Shown: positions 1 through 6,851 of the stretch, one piece after another
Position numbering within the stretch: the stretch's first letter is position 1
Layout of the letters: each line of letters begins with the position of its first letter
Source: an uncultured Candidatus Saccharibacteria bacterium
Lineage (GTDB): Bacteria; Patescibacteriota; Saccharimonadia; Saccharimonadales; Saccharimonadaceae
Assembly: GCA_937974295.1 (NCBI GenBank)
Contig: CALBWN010000065.1
Location: 1-18,601 of the forward strand
DNA length: 18,601 nt
Reading direction: 5' to 3'
Made by a program: the position numbers and the translations under genes
Notes under the pieces: model-generated
Database searches by the model: none
Seen by the model: only the letters and a program-made list of their open reading frames with translations
Told to the model about the DNA's origin: nothing

Positions 1-9
1 TGAGTCAGG
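1..9. repeat. 9-bp direct repeat, left copy
   Basis: TGAGTCAGG occurs here and again at 587-595, at the two ends of the GC-rich block. It may be a target duplication, a microhomology junction or chance. The sequence left of position 1 is needed to decide. Confidence 0.4.
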
Positions 10-106
10 TGCTCGGGGCGATCTTGACTCCGGCGCCAGTGAGCACCTTGCAGATCGGCCAGGCCTCAAGCTCCTCCTTCTTGGTCTCGATGTACTGGCA
101 GATCAG
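5..106 (-). pseudogene. IS3-family transposase OrfB, N-terminal fragment
   Basis: Read from the CTG at 106 to 104, this frame gives 33 residues containing the text EAWPICKVL and GVKIAPST, which matches the start of IS3-type OrfB (DDE integrase subunit, normally about 280-300 residues). It overlaps the end of orfA in another frame, as in functional IS3 elements, where OrfAB is made by programmed frameshifting. A TGA at 7-5 follows APST where the family continues with aromatic residues. The fragment carries none of the catalytic DDE residues and cannot be functional. Confidence 0.6.
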
Positions 107-419
107 CGGGACGGGCGCTCACACTCCGCCGCGATAGACAAGCCGACGCGCTCTTCAGGATCGCGTTGGCTCTTCGCAGCTCTCGGACCTCTTTCTCAAA
201 CTCCTTGATCCGCTGTGCCTCGTCAGTGGTGGTTCCCGGCCTCAGACCACCATCGACCCGGGCCATCTTGACCCAGAACCGTAGAACCTCGGGATGGACA
301 CCCAGCTCCTCGCCGATCCGACGGATCACGCCCTTGACCCACGCCGGGTCAGGCAATGCGTCCAACGCCATCCTCGTAGCTCACTCGCGCAGCTCATCGG
401 GATACCTCGTCTGTCCCAT
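103..419 (-). pseudogene. IS3-family transposase OrfA, broken
   Basis: OrfA is the DNA-binding helix-turn-helix subunit of IS3 transposases. The natural start is the ATG at 419-417, giving MGQTRYPDELRE and then an in-frame TGA at 383-381; reading resumes as ATRMALDAL, as in intact relatives, so a sense codon has become a stop. The HTH text (IGEELGVHPEVLRFWVK) and the coiled region (EFEKEVRELRRANAILKSAS) are intact. After SASA the frame goes off the family: the next frame restores IAAECERPSR followed by TGA at 105-103, which implies a net indel near 150. A shortened product could begin at the ATG at 371 but would lack the family's normal C terminus. Two independent lesions make this a pseudogene. 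Confidence 0.75.
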
Positions 420-446
420 GACAGCGATCCCTCCGTGTCATCACCA

Positions 447-471
447 CCTCCACCAAACCCGGGGCGATTCA
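447..471 (-). repeat. IS3 terminal inverted repeat (orfA-proximal end)
   Basis: On the minus strand the element begins TGAATCGCCCCGGGTTTGG and continues TGGAGG, 28 bases before the OrfA start codon. This resembles the ends of actinobacterial IS3 elements (TGA, then a GC-rich stretch with GGGTTTGGTGGAGG). The partner repeat is not in the window. Confidence 0.6.
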
Positions 472-597
472 CCCCGTGCAGAACGTCCCACAGCAGGCCC
501 GAGCGCTTGGAGACCACCGTTGCGCCTACCAGACCGGTGCGTCCAGGCGAACGAAAACTCACACCAGACCACCCGCCAAGGTAGCATGAGTCAGGCA
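472..597. other. GC-rich orphan segment between IS end and AT-rich chromosome
   Basis: This 126-bp stretch continues the high GC of the IS remnant but lies outside its terminal repeat. The reading frames that cross it run through the IS end or into the promoter region and look spurious. No gene, tRNA or hairpin is visible. GC falls abruptly at about 597, just after a second copy of TGAGTCAGG. It is probably donor DNA that flanked the IS before transfer, or contig chimerism. Confidence 0.5.
587..595. repeat. 9-bp direct repeat, right copy
   Basis: Second copy of TGAGTCAGG (first at 1-9). It sits within a few bases of the switch from GC-rich to AT-rich DNA, so it may mark the right junction of the inserted block. 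Confidence 0.4.
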
Positions 598-615
598 CAA
601 AAATGAAATACGTAA

Positions 616-644
616 TTGGCATTTTCGCAATGTTCTGATATGCT
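616..644 (+). promoter_or_regulatory. Promoter of the RNA repair gene, element shared with radC
   Basis: TTGGCA (616-621), 17-base spacer, TATGCT (639-644) preceded by TGA as an extended -10. The surrounding 50 bases starting ATACGTAATT (607-656) align without gaps to 6070-6119 upstream of radC at about 40 of 50 positions. Identity is strongest in ATACGTAATT and around GTTCTGATAT-CTATAAAAG, and weak between them. The conserved blocks extend beyond a plain sigma-70 promoter, so a common regulator is possible. Confidence 0.65.
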
Positions 645-698
645 ATAAAAGCTGTAGTTAAGTGAAATCTCGAGAACGACACTACAAAAGGAGAGAAT

Positions 699-2879
699 GT
701 GCGCCATCTTTTTATTACACGTGGAATTCCTGGGTCCGGCAAAAGCGCCTTCTTGCAATCTGCTGGACTTGACCCATATACACTATCTCCTGATACTCTG
801 CGTCTAGCATATAGTGGCCCGGTGATGAATGACGCAGGACGTATCGTTATGCCATATCAGGATGATCGGCGGGTGTGGCAACAACTTCATGAGTTGCTTG
901 ATATGCGGATGGCTCGTGGTGAGTTCATTGTGGTTGATGCAACACATACAGCGAGCTCGTACTTTCAGCAGTATGCTCGGCTTGCGCGGAAGTATCGCTA
1001 CAAGCTGTACGTTATAGATTTTGCGGATGTGCCTCTCAGGGTTTGTCTGGAGCGCAATCGTCAGCGTGCACTACATAAGGTAGTCGATGATGCAGTTCTC
1101 GAGAAGATGCACGCTCGCCTCTCCACGTGTGCCATACCAAAACGATACACTGTCATACAGCCAGCGGAAGTAAAAGAGCTTATCGCGTCATATCAGCAAC
1201 CGATTAATTTGAGTCAGTATGAGCGCATTCATCACATTGGTGATATCCAAGGATGCTATACGCCACTGCGTGAATATTTTGAGCAGTACCCCTATGTCGA
1301 ACACGATTATTATATCTTTACAGGTGATCTGCTCGATCGTGGCACAGAGAATGCAGAAGTATTGCAGTATGTGTGCGATAATTTTGTCGACAGGTCGAAT
1401 GTGACGTTTATTGAGGGTAACCATGATGGTTATATTTGGCAGTGGCTTAATCGTCAACCTATAAGAGCGCGAGAGTTTAATGGCCGAACTCGAGCGCAGT
1501 TAGAGCGCGCCAATATAGACAAGCGTGCTGTCAGTCGCTTGATGAACTCCATGCAAGATTTTCTCTACTACACATGGAATGATCAACAAGTATTTGTGAG
1601 TCATGCGGGAATGAGTAATCTACCGGAGAGTCCTTTGCTGCTTGCCAGCCAGCAGTATATTCGTGGTGTGGGGCGCTATGAGCAGGTTGGTGCTATTGAC
1701 GACGCTTTTGTTGCCCATACCCCTGATAGTGTCTATCAAGTGCATGGCCATCGCAACGCTCAGAATTATCCAGCGCAGTATAATCAGCGGTGCTTTAATC
1801 TCGAGGGCAAAGTGGAGTTTGGTGGCACGCTACGGGTTGCTCAGCTTGCCGAGAAGGGTTGGTCGGTCGTTGAGATAAGCAACCAGTCGGCTGAAGGTAT
1901 CCTCCACCCAGAAAACGCACCGCTCATTCATGGTCTGCGCACCAATAAACTGATTAATGAGCGGTCACTGCCGGGTAATATTAGCTCATTTCACTTTAAA
2001 CCAAAGGTGTTTTATGACAAAAAGTGGACGGCGCAAACAGTGCGAGCTCGTGGACTATTTATGAATACGCTGACGAACGAGATTGTAATTCGCGCCTATA
2101 ACAAATTCTTCAATATTGGTGAGCGACGAGAAACTGAATTTACTGCGCTCAAAGATCAACTTGTCTTTCCAGTGCGTGCCTGGGTGAAGGAGAATGGTTA
2201 TCTTGGCTTGGTAGGCTATGATGCGACACTAGGTGACCTCGTCTTTGCGTCGAAAACAACGACGGAGAGTGAATTTGCCGAGTGGTTTCGCCATCTGTTT
2301 TTGCAGCGCTATGGCAAACATGTTGATGTGATTCGTCAGTACCTTGCCGAACATAATGTATGTTTGGTCTGTGAAGTAATGCTCCCGACAGAGGATCCAC
2401 ACATCATTGAATATGTACAAGATCGGATTGTTTTGCTCGATATAGTGCATCGCCAGGAAAAATTTGCCGCTGTTGACCAAGTTGAGCGTGAGCGATTTGC
2501 GGCTATGCTTGGTATGGAAACCAAGCGGCTTGCGGCAACGTTCCAAACGTGGGAGGAGTTTGCGACCTGGTATGAGCAGGTGCAGGGGCTTGACTATTTG
2601 TATGACGGTGTACCAATCGAGGGCTTTGTAATAGAGGATGCTCAGCATTGGCAGGTCAAAGCCAAACTCGATTATTACTCATTTTGGAAGCGGATGCGTG
2701 GTGTGCTTGATGGACTTAAGGCGGGGCGCAGGCCAAAGCGTGCCGCTTCCTACCCATATCCTGAGTACGCAGCGCGTGTCATTGCCTATATGCAGGGCAT
2801 CCCTACTGACGTGTTGGCTCAGATGTCTATTATCGATGTTCGTCACCGCTGGCAACGTGAGCAAGAAAAAGCCGTGTAG
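699..2879 (+). CDS. Kinase-phosphoesterase-RNA ligase fusion, putative RNA repair enzyme
   Basis: Three catalytic modules are visible in 726 residues. (1) Residues 1-165: P-loop polynucleotide kinase, GIPGSGKS at 9-16 and VVDATHT at 78-84. (2) About 175-400: calcineurin-type phosphoesterase with GDIQGC (181), GDLLDRG (209), GNHD (240), SHAG (301) and VHGH (348). (3) About 430-680: a T4 Rnl1-like nucleotidyltransferase with KFFNIGE (469), probable motif I lysine K497 in VKENG, motif IV EGFVIED (641) and motif V K653/K655. The layout resembles bacterial Pnkp (5'-kinase, 2',3'-phosphatase, ligase), which heals and seals broken RNA, but the ligase is of Rnl1 type and no Hen1 methyltransferase is nearby. 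Start is GTG at 699 with AGGAG at 689-693; the ATG at 697 is in another frame. Domain calls are firm; the in vivo substrate, perhaps cleaved tRNA, is inference. Confidence 0.85.
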   Translation: MRHLFITRGIPGSGKSAFLQSAGLDPYTLSPDTLRLAYSGPVMNDAGRIVMPYQDDRRVWQQLHELLDMRMARGEFIVVDATHTASSYFQQYARLARKYRYKLYVIDFADVPLRVCLERNRQRALHKVVDDAVLEKMHARLSTCAIPKRYTVIQPAEVKELIASYQQPINLSQYERIHHIGDIQGCYTPLREYFEQYPYVEHDYYIFTGDLLDRGTENAEVLQYVCDNFVDRSNVTFIEGNHDGYIWQWLNRQPIRAREFNGRTRAQLERANIDKRAVSRLMNSMQDFLYYTWNDQQVFVSHAGMSNLPESPLLLASQQYIRGVGRYEQVGAIDDAFVAHTPDSVYQVHGHRNAQNYPAQYNQRCFNLEGKVEFGGTLRVAQLAEKGWSVVEISNQSAEGILHPENAPLIHGLRTNKLINERSLPGNISSFHFKPKVFYDKKWTAQTVRARGLFMNTLTNEIVIRAYNKFFNIGERRETEFTALKDQLVFPVRAWVKENGYLGLVGYDATLGDLVFASKTTTESEFAEWFRHLFLQRYGKHVDVIRQYLAEHNVCLVCEVMLPTEDPHIIEYVQDRIVLLDIVHRQEKFAAVDQVERERFAAMLGMETKRLAATFQTWEEFATWYEQVQGLDYLYDGVPIEGFVIEDAQHWQVKAKLDYYSFWKRMRGVLDGLKAGRRPKRAASYPYPEYAARVIAYMQGIPTDVLAQMSIIDVRHRWQREQEKAV

Positions 2880-2905
2880 CCGTATTACTACCTCACCCTT
2901 CGCGG

Positions 2906-2911
2906 TATAAT
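2906..2911 (+). promoter_or_regulatory. -10 box of a leaderless promoter
   Basis: TATAAT preceded by GG ends six bases before the ATG at 2918, and there is no Shine-Dalgarno site, so transcription probably starts at or next to the A of the start codon. No convincing -35 is seen. It drives the three-gene membrane operon. Confidence 0.6.
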
Positions 2912-2917
2912 AGAAGC

Positions 2918-3910
2918 ATGAAAATGATTCGTTGGTTGGCGAAGCGGTGGCGCCGCGTCGCGGTAGTGGCTGGAGTGCTTGTTGGGTTGGCTGCACTTCG
3001 CCTTGTATCGGCACAAACAGGGCAGTGGTCGCTGCCCGACCGGTTGCAGGATTGGATAACGCTGAGCTTGAGCGTGATGATCGAGGCATTGCCATTTGTC
3101 ATACTGGGGGTCTGCATTGCAATTATAGTGCAGGTGTGGCTGCCAGCCGAGCGCTTACTTGCCTATCTGCCGCAGCAGCCGTTGCTGCGCCGGGCTTGTT
3201 TGTCGCTTCTTGGTATTACATTGCCAGTCTGTGAGTGTGGCAACGTCCCCCTAGCGCGCAGCCTGTTAGCAAAAGGGCTTACACCCAGTGAATCTCTCGT
3301 GTTTTTGCTTGCTGCACCAATTCTCAATCCAGTGACGATCATCACAACGCAGCAAGCATTCGCTGGGGATGCAACCATACTATGGGCGCGAGTGCTTGGT
3401 GGCTTTATTATTGCTAATCTTGTTGGCTGGGTCTATGCACGCCGCCCGGCAGAGGAGCTATTGACCAATACGTTTGTTGCTTCGTGCCAGGCAGATCATG
3501 TGCAGCAGAGCAAGCGAGTAGCAAGCCTTGCGATATTTCGACGTGAGGTGCAGGCGATGCTGCCAGCCTTGGTGGTTGGTGCAGGGCTCGCGGGTCTTGT
3601 GCAAGTGCTGGTGTCGCGCGAGGTATTGGTATCGCTGGGGAGCCAGCCAGTATGGTCGGTGATTGCAATGGTGGCATTGGCATTTATCGTCTCAATTTGC
3701 TCTAATGTTGATGCGTTCTTTGCTTTGGCATTTCGCCAGACCTTTATGACCGGGGCGCTTGTGAGTTTCTTGACCTTTGGCCCAATGATCGATATCAAGA
3801 TGCTGAGTTTGCTGCGGACGACGTATCGGTCGAGTGTGCTGCTCCAAGTGAGTGCGATCGTTGGGTTAGCATCGATAACATTGGGATTGGTGGTGAATTA
3901 TGCGTTTTAG
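2918..3910 (+). CDS. ArsP_1/YraQ-family permease
   Basis: A 330-residue polytopic membrane protein of the PF03773 permease family. Family signatures are LPVCECGNVPLARSLL (about 102-116, with C105 and C107), FLLAAPILNP (129-138) and, in the second half, SICSNVDAFFALAF (259-272) with FLTFGPMID (284-292). Together they form the two inverted halves of this fold. Members include the organoarsenical exporter ArsP and many uncharacterised permeases; the substrate here is unknown. The cysteine pair suggests a metal or metalloid, which is inference. The gene appears leaderless and overlaps the next gene by 11 bases, so the two are coupled in translation. Pairing with a TIGR03943 protein is the usual arrangement for this subfamily (YcgR/YcgQ in Bacillus). 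Confidence 0.85.
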   Translation: MKMIRWLAKRWRRVAVVAGVLVGLAALRLVSAQTGQWSLPDRLQDWITLSLSVMIEALPFVILGVCIAIIVQVWLPAERLLAYLPQQPLLRRACLSLLGITLPVCECGNVPLARSLLAKGLTPSESLVFLLAAPILNPVTIITTQQAFAGDATILWARVLGGFIIANLVGWVYARRPAEELLTNTFVASCQADHVQQSKRVASLAIFRREVQAMLPALVVGAGLAGLVQVLVSREVLVSLGSQPVWSVIAMVALAFIVSICSNVDAFFALAFRQTFMTGALVSFLTFGPMIDIKMLSLLRTTYRSSVLLQVSAIVGLASITLGLVVNYAF

Positions 3911-4652
3911 GTTGTTCTGGGCTAGAGTTGCACAGCAACAAGGTATAATACTCCTTTTTATCGTTGTCGTGGCGACGCTGTGGCTAGCTGCGACTGGTCG
4001 TTTGACACTCTATATTCATCAGCGGTATGTCGTCTTTACGACTGGTATGGCAGTGGTTGCTCTTGTGATGGCGAGTGCGAGTATTATTACGCAATCACGT
4101 ATCCACCAGCACACACACTTCGCTTGGTGGCGTCGTGTTGCTGCCTGTGTGATGATATGCGTGGTCGCAAGTATGGCGCTGCTTACCCCGCCGACGGCGC
4201 TAACGACGACAACTGCTACGCAGCGTGGTATCAACAAAGGAGCGGCAGCTCAGCTGTCTGCAGAGAAGCTATCGCACGCATCTATCTTTGCTCAGCAAGA
4301 TTATTCGCGTCTCACGATCAAAGAATGGGCAGGGCTACTTGCCCAAACGCATGACAGCGCATTTTATCGTGGCAAGACAGTCAATTTGACGGGGTTCGTT
4401 ACGCCAGATACAGCGGATTCGCAAATTTTTTATGTGTCTCGATTTGTCGTGACGTGTTGTGCGGTCGATGCACAGGCGGTCGGCGTGCCAGTCTATGCAC
4501 CGGGTTGGCGTGAGCGCTACCAGCCCAATGGTTGGGTAACGGTGACGGGTGACTTTGCTGCACATCCGCAGCAACATCATCAGCAGCCGATTGTTGTTAT
4601 ACCACGCTCGATCACGCTAACGACTCAGCCAAAGGAGCCCTATGAATACTAA
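3900..4652 (+). CDS. TIGR03943-family (YcgQ/DUF1980) permease partner
   Basis: A 250-residue protein with membrane segments at about 15-32, 45-64 and 80-97, then an extracytoplasmic domain. The domain shows WAGLLAQ (143-149), GKTVNLTGFV (158-167) and FVVTCCAVDAQAVGVPVY (182-199) with adjacent cysteines C186/C187, and ends in a short beta-rich stretch with WVTVTGDF. This is the TIGR03943 pattern, almost always found beside an ArsP_1-type permease, as here. The exact role is unknown; the CC motif may bind metal or form a disulfide. ATG at 3900 overlaps the permease stop by 11 bases, and its own stop overlaps the next gene by 11 bases, so the three proteins are probably made together. Confidence 0.85.
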   Translation: MRFRLFWARVAQQQGIILLFIVVVATLWLAATGRLTLYIHQRYVVFTTGMAVVALVMASASIITQSRIHQHTHFAWWRRVAACVMICVVASMALLTPPTALTTTTATQRGINKGAAAQLSAEKLSHASIFAQQDYSRLTIKEWAGLLAQTHDSAFYRGKTVNLTGFVTPDTADSQIFYVSRFVVTCCAVDAQAVGVPVYAPGWRERYQPNGWVTVTGDFAAHPQQHHQQPIVVIPRSITLTTQPKEPYEY

Positions 4653-5985
4653 AGGCTGGTGGTGGATATGCCAGCGGAGGCGATTTTTATTCGCCGTGAT
4701 TGGATTATTGATTATACTGAGCACACTCATAGCACTTAGCTATTTACAAGGCCCACGCGTACGCCACGCGGCGCTCGTAGATGATCTAAATACGGGCTAC
4801 CAGACGCTCCAGCTGGAATTCAATCAGCCGGTCAAGCCGATAGAACCCCATGCAATACAGATCACACCTCAGGCAGACTTTACAGCTACGACAAACAATG
4901 CAACTGTGACGATTCAGTTTCGGCAGCGTTTGCTTAGCAATGCCCAGTATCGTGTGGCGATCGCTCAAATAGCGAGTGCTTCTACGCAGCAGACTACAGT
5001 GGCCAGCCACCGCTTTGATACACCGCCAGCACAGCTCTACTATCTCAAGCATCATAGCCTTGCCGAGACAAAAACGGAGTTCTATGCCGCACAATCTATG
5101 GATGCCATTATGCAGATGAATCTGGCAACAAAGCAAGAGAAGACACTTTACCAAGCAGCACAAATTATCGAATATGCAGTGGTGGGCTCTCGTATCGTTG
5201 TCCATACAATAAATGATGCGAAAACCAGTGAACTGCATCAAGTTGATATAGAGACTGGTACTGTATCGCCGTTATCGTTGCCCGGTAAGGGTACAGTGTC
5301 TCGTCTGCGAGCGATGGATAATGGAACGGTAGGGTATCTCTTTGCAAAGGCAGGCAGCAAAGAAAAGACCACTAATCTCATCGTGCATGATATTGCAGCG
5401 CAGCGCAATCACACTATATTTGGCCTTAATGCGCAGCCATTACCAGTGTATGATTGGCGCCCAGTATCGCGTGGTGCGGCAGTTGTGGTGCGAACTCGCG
5501 GTGATGATGTACTGCTTATTGACCCGACTGGCAAGCATGCTATGCAGCCGCTTGGCCAGGCAGCAGTGCTTGGCGATGTATCGTATGATGGTAAAAACAT
5601 CATCATGATGAAAACGGGGGAGGGGTATTTTGCACTCAATCTAGAAAATAGCAAAAAGTCGCCTATTACTCACCAACAAGAAAATGACGTCATATCATTA
5701 GCTGCATTCTTACACACCCGTGGTGGCTATAGTATGGAGATAACGAGTGTTAATCAGCAACACATATTGCAGCGCCAAACAGTGCTTACCCACCCCACTA
5801 GGCAAGTGATTCATCAGACAACACCACCGGCATATACAACAAACATCACTGTGTCGCCAAATGATCAATATACCGCCATTGAGCAAAAAAGCACCGCTGA
5901 TAGCTCCACCAAAACGCATATTATTGATAATAAAACTGGCCAGACGGTGCACACACTTGATGGCAAGGCAGTGGTTTGGTTATAA
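4642..5985 (+). CDS. Membrane-anchored Ig-like plus beta-propeller protein
   Basis: A 447-residue protein with one N-terminal membrane anchor (about 14-36), an Ig-like region at about 40-130 of the SbsA/Big_5 kind (LQLEFNQPV, then TVTIQFRQRLLSNAQYRVAI), and a remainder of repeated short beta strands that reads like a TolB/WD40-type propeller (IMQMNLATKQEKTLY, HQVDIETGTVSPLSL, VLLIDPTGKHAM, HIIDNKTGQTVHTLDG). No catalytic motif is seen. AAAGGAG at 4631-4637 gives a good ribosome site, and the start overlaps the TIGR03943 gene by 11 bases. It is probably an outward-facing partner or sensor for the permease pair. The domain names are judged by eye, and the functional link rests only on the operon. 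Confidence 0.7.
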   Translation: MNTKGWWWICQRRRFLFAVIGLLIILSTLIALSYLQGPRVRHAALVDDLNTGYQTLQLEFNQPVKPIEPHAIQITPQADFTATTNNATVTIQFRQRLLSNAQYRVAIAQIASASTQQTTVASHRFDTPPAQLYYLKHHSLAETKTEFYAAQSMDAIMQMNLATKQEKTLYQAAQIIEYAVVGSRIVVHTINDAKTSELHQVDIETGTVSPLSLPGKGTVSRLRAMDNGTVGYLFAKAGSKEKTTNLIVHDIAAQRNHTIFGLNAQPLPVYDWRPVSRGAAVVVRTRGDDVLLIDPTGKHAMQPLGQAAVLGDVSYDGKNIIMMKTGEGYFALNLENSKKSPITHQQENDVISLAAFLHTRGGYSMEITSVNQQHILQRQTVLTHPTRQVIHQTTPPAYTTNITVSPNDQYTAIEQKSTADSSTKTHIIDNKTGQTVHTLDGKAVVWL

Positions 5986-6077
5986 AACAGATATTGTAAA
6001 ATCAAGCCTGAAGCTGCAGTGAACTTATATTGTGAGAGTAGAGGGCTACATTTACAACACACAACGACAATACGTAA

Positions 6078-6106
6078 TTAGTGTTTGTACAAAGTTCTGA
6101 TATACT
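6078..6106 (+). promoter_or_regulatory. radC promoter, element shared with the RNA repair gene
   Basis: TTAGTG (6078-6083), 17 bases, TATACT (6101-6106) preceded by TGA. The 50 bases 6070-6119 match 607-656 without gaps at about 80 percent. The remaining intergenic DNA (5986-6069) shows no gene or convincing terminator. Confidence 0.6.
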
Positions 6107-6139
6107 ATAAAAGATATAGCGTGAAGGGAGATGATGCCA

Positions 6140-6793
6140 ATGCGAATGCGCGACAGACGACCAAGTGACCGCCCGCGAGAGAAACTTGCGCGAGATGGAG
6201 CGGCTCGCCTGAGTGACCTCGAGCTCCTTATGGCGATTATCGGCAGCGGTAATGCGCAAGCTGACGTTGGAAAAATTGCGCGTTGTGTGCTGAAAGCTCT
6301 GCGCACCCATGGAGGTAACCTGACTCATGAGGAACTCTCCAAGATTACTGGCCTCGGTGCGGCTAAGGTGACAGTGATTCTCGCGAATTTTGAGCTTGCG
6401 CGGCGCTATCTACTCAAAAGTGACCAGCCTATCATTGATGAACCGAGCAAAGCAGCAGAGCAGCTCACTGATATTCGCGACAAACGACAGGAGCATTTTG
6501 TCTGCTTGACGCTTGATGGAGCGCATCGCTTAATTGCCAAACGCACAATTACCATTGGTACGCTAACTGCCAGCTTGGTGCACCCACGAGAAGTCTTTAC
6601 GGATGCGATTGCCGACCGAGCAGCGGGGATCATTGTGGCACATAATCACCCCAGTGGGCAGCTTATCGCAAGCCAGGCTGATCGAGAGACAACACAGCGT
6701 CTGGCCGAGGCAGGTAAGCTGCTTGGTATCCAGTTGCTCGACCACCTTATCGTTACGAAACACGACTATATATCGATCATCGCCGAAACATAA
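6140..6793 (+). CDS. radC: RadC-family JAB/MPN+ protein
   Basis: 217 residues from the chosen start. The N terminus has the RadC signature RPREKLARDGAARLSDLELL (11-30), followed by a helix-hairpin-helix (ITGLGAAKV, 69-77). The C-terminal MPN+/JAMM domain keeps its metal set: E151 in HPREVF, H168 and H170 in HNHPSG, and D181. RadC was named for DNA repair, but its biochemical role is unsettled; family members are linked to recombination and to mobile or competence loci. I chose ATG 6140 because AGGGAG at 6125-6130 sits nine bases upstream; ATGs at 6131 and 6134 are too close to that site. dnaJ follows 58 bases downstream behind its own promoter. Confidence 0.9.
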   Translation: MRMRDRRPSDRPREKLARDGAARLSDLELLMAIIGSGNAQADVGKIARCVLKALRTHGGNLTHEELSKITGLGAAKVTVILANFELARRYLLKSDQPIIDEPSKAAEQLTDIRDKRQEHFVCLTLDGAHRLIAKRTITIGTLTASLVHPREVFTDAIADRAAGIIVAHNHPSGQLIASQADRETTQRLAEAGKLLGIQLLDHLIVTKHDYISIIAET

Positions 6794-6804
6794 AGAATGA
6801 CCTG

Positions 6805-6831
6805 TTAGCACTCTTGCAATTAGAGTGCCAA
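6805..6831 (+). promoter_or_regulatory. CIRCE operator (HrcA binding site)
   Basis: TTAGCACTC, nine bases, GAGTGCCAA: a CIRCE element with one mismatch from the consensus TTAGCACTC-N9-GAGTGCTAA. It covers the -35 region of the dnaJ promoter, so bound HrcA repressor would block polymerase. This predicts heat-shock control of dnaJ and an hrcA gene elsewhere in the genome. Confidence 0.92.
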
Positions 6832-6842
6832 TTGGCTATACT
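6814..6842 (+). promoter_or_regulatory. dnaJ promoter
   Basis: TTGCAA (6814-6819), 17 bases, TATACT (6837-6842). The -35 lies in the CIRCE spacer and the right CIRCE arm fills part of the promoter spacer. The -10 ends nine bases before the dnaJ ATG and there is no Shine-Dalgarno site, so the transcript is nearly leaderless. Confidence 0.75.
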
Positions 6843-6851
6843 AAGACAGAT

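Larger units (their letters stand above)
1..471 (-). mobile_element. Decayed IS3-family insertion sequence, left part only
   Basis: The segment is GC-rich and reads on the minus strand as the start of an IS3-family element: a terminal repeat beginning TGA at 471, then orfA, then the first 33 codons of orfB before the window edge. The end sequence TGAATCGCCCCGGGTTTGG and the OrfA text (VHPEVLRFWVK, RRANAILKSAS) fit the actinobacterial IS3 type as I remember it. OrfA is broken by a nonsense codon and a frameshift, and orfB stops early, so the copy cannot transpose. Composition differs sharply from the rest of the window, which points to recent acquisition from a GC-rich donor, possibly the actinobacterial host, or to a chimeric contig end. 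The rest of the element is missing or lies outside the window. Confidence 0.8.

Noticed and set aside
381..383. TGA in OrfA read as glycine or tryptophan (recoded genetic code)
   Set aside because: Some CPR groups recode UGA, but the rimB-like gene, the 11225 gene and others end properly on TGA here, and OrfA also has a frameshift.
166..606. Plus-strand frames over the IS remnant (146 and 96 codons)
   Set aside because: They are antisense to the recognisable transposase reading frame and have no family resemblance.
697..699. ATG at 697 as the start of the RNA repair protein
   Set aside because: It is out of frame with the kinase; GTG at 699 gives the P-loop protein and has a good ribosome site.
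326..742. Minus-strand frame of 138 codons across the GC-rich/AT-rich junction
   Set aside because: It runs through the IS terminal repeat, the orphan segment and the promoter of the RNA repair gene; it has no domain and an implausible composition.
5995..6056. TTGTAAA/TTTACAA inverted pair as a terminator after the propeller gene
   Set aside because: The loop is about 48 bases and there is no GC-rich stem or T run.
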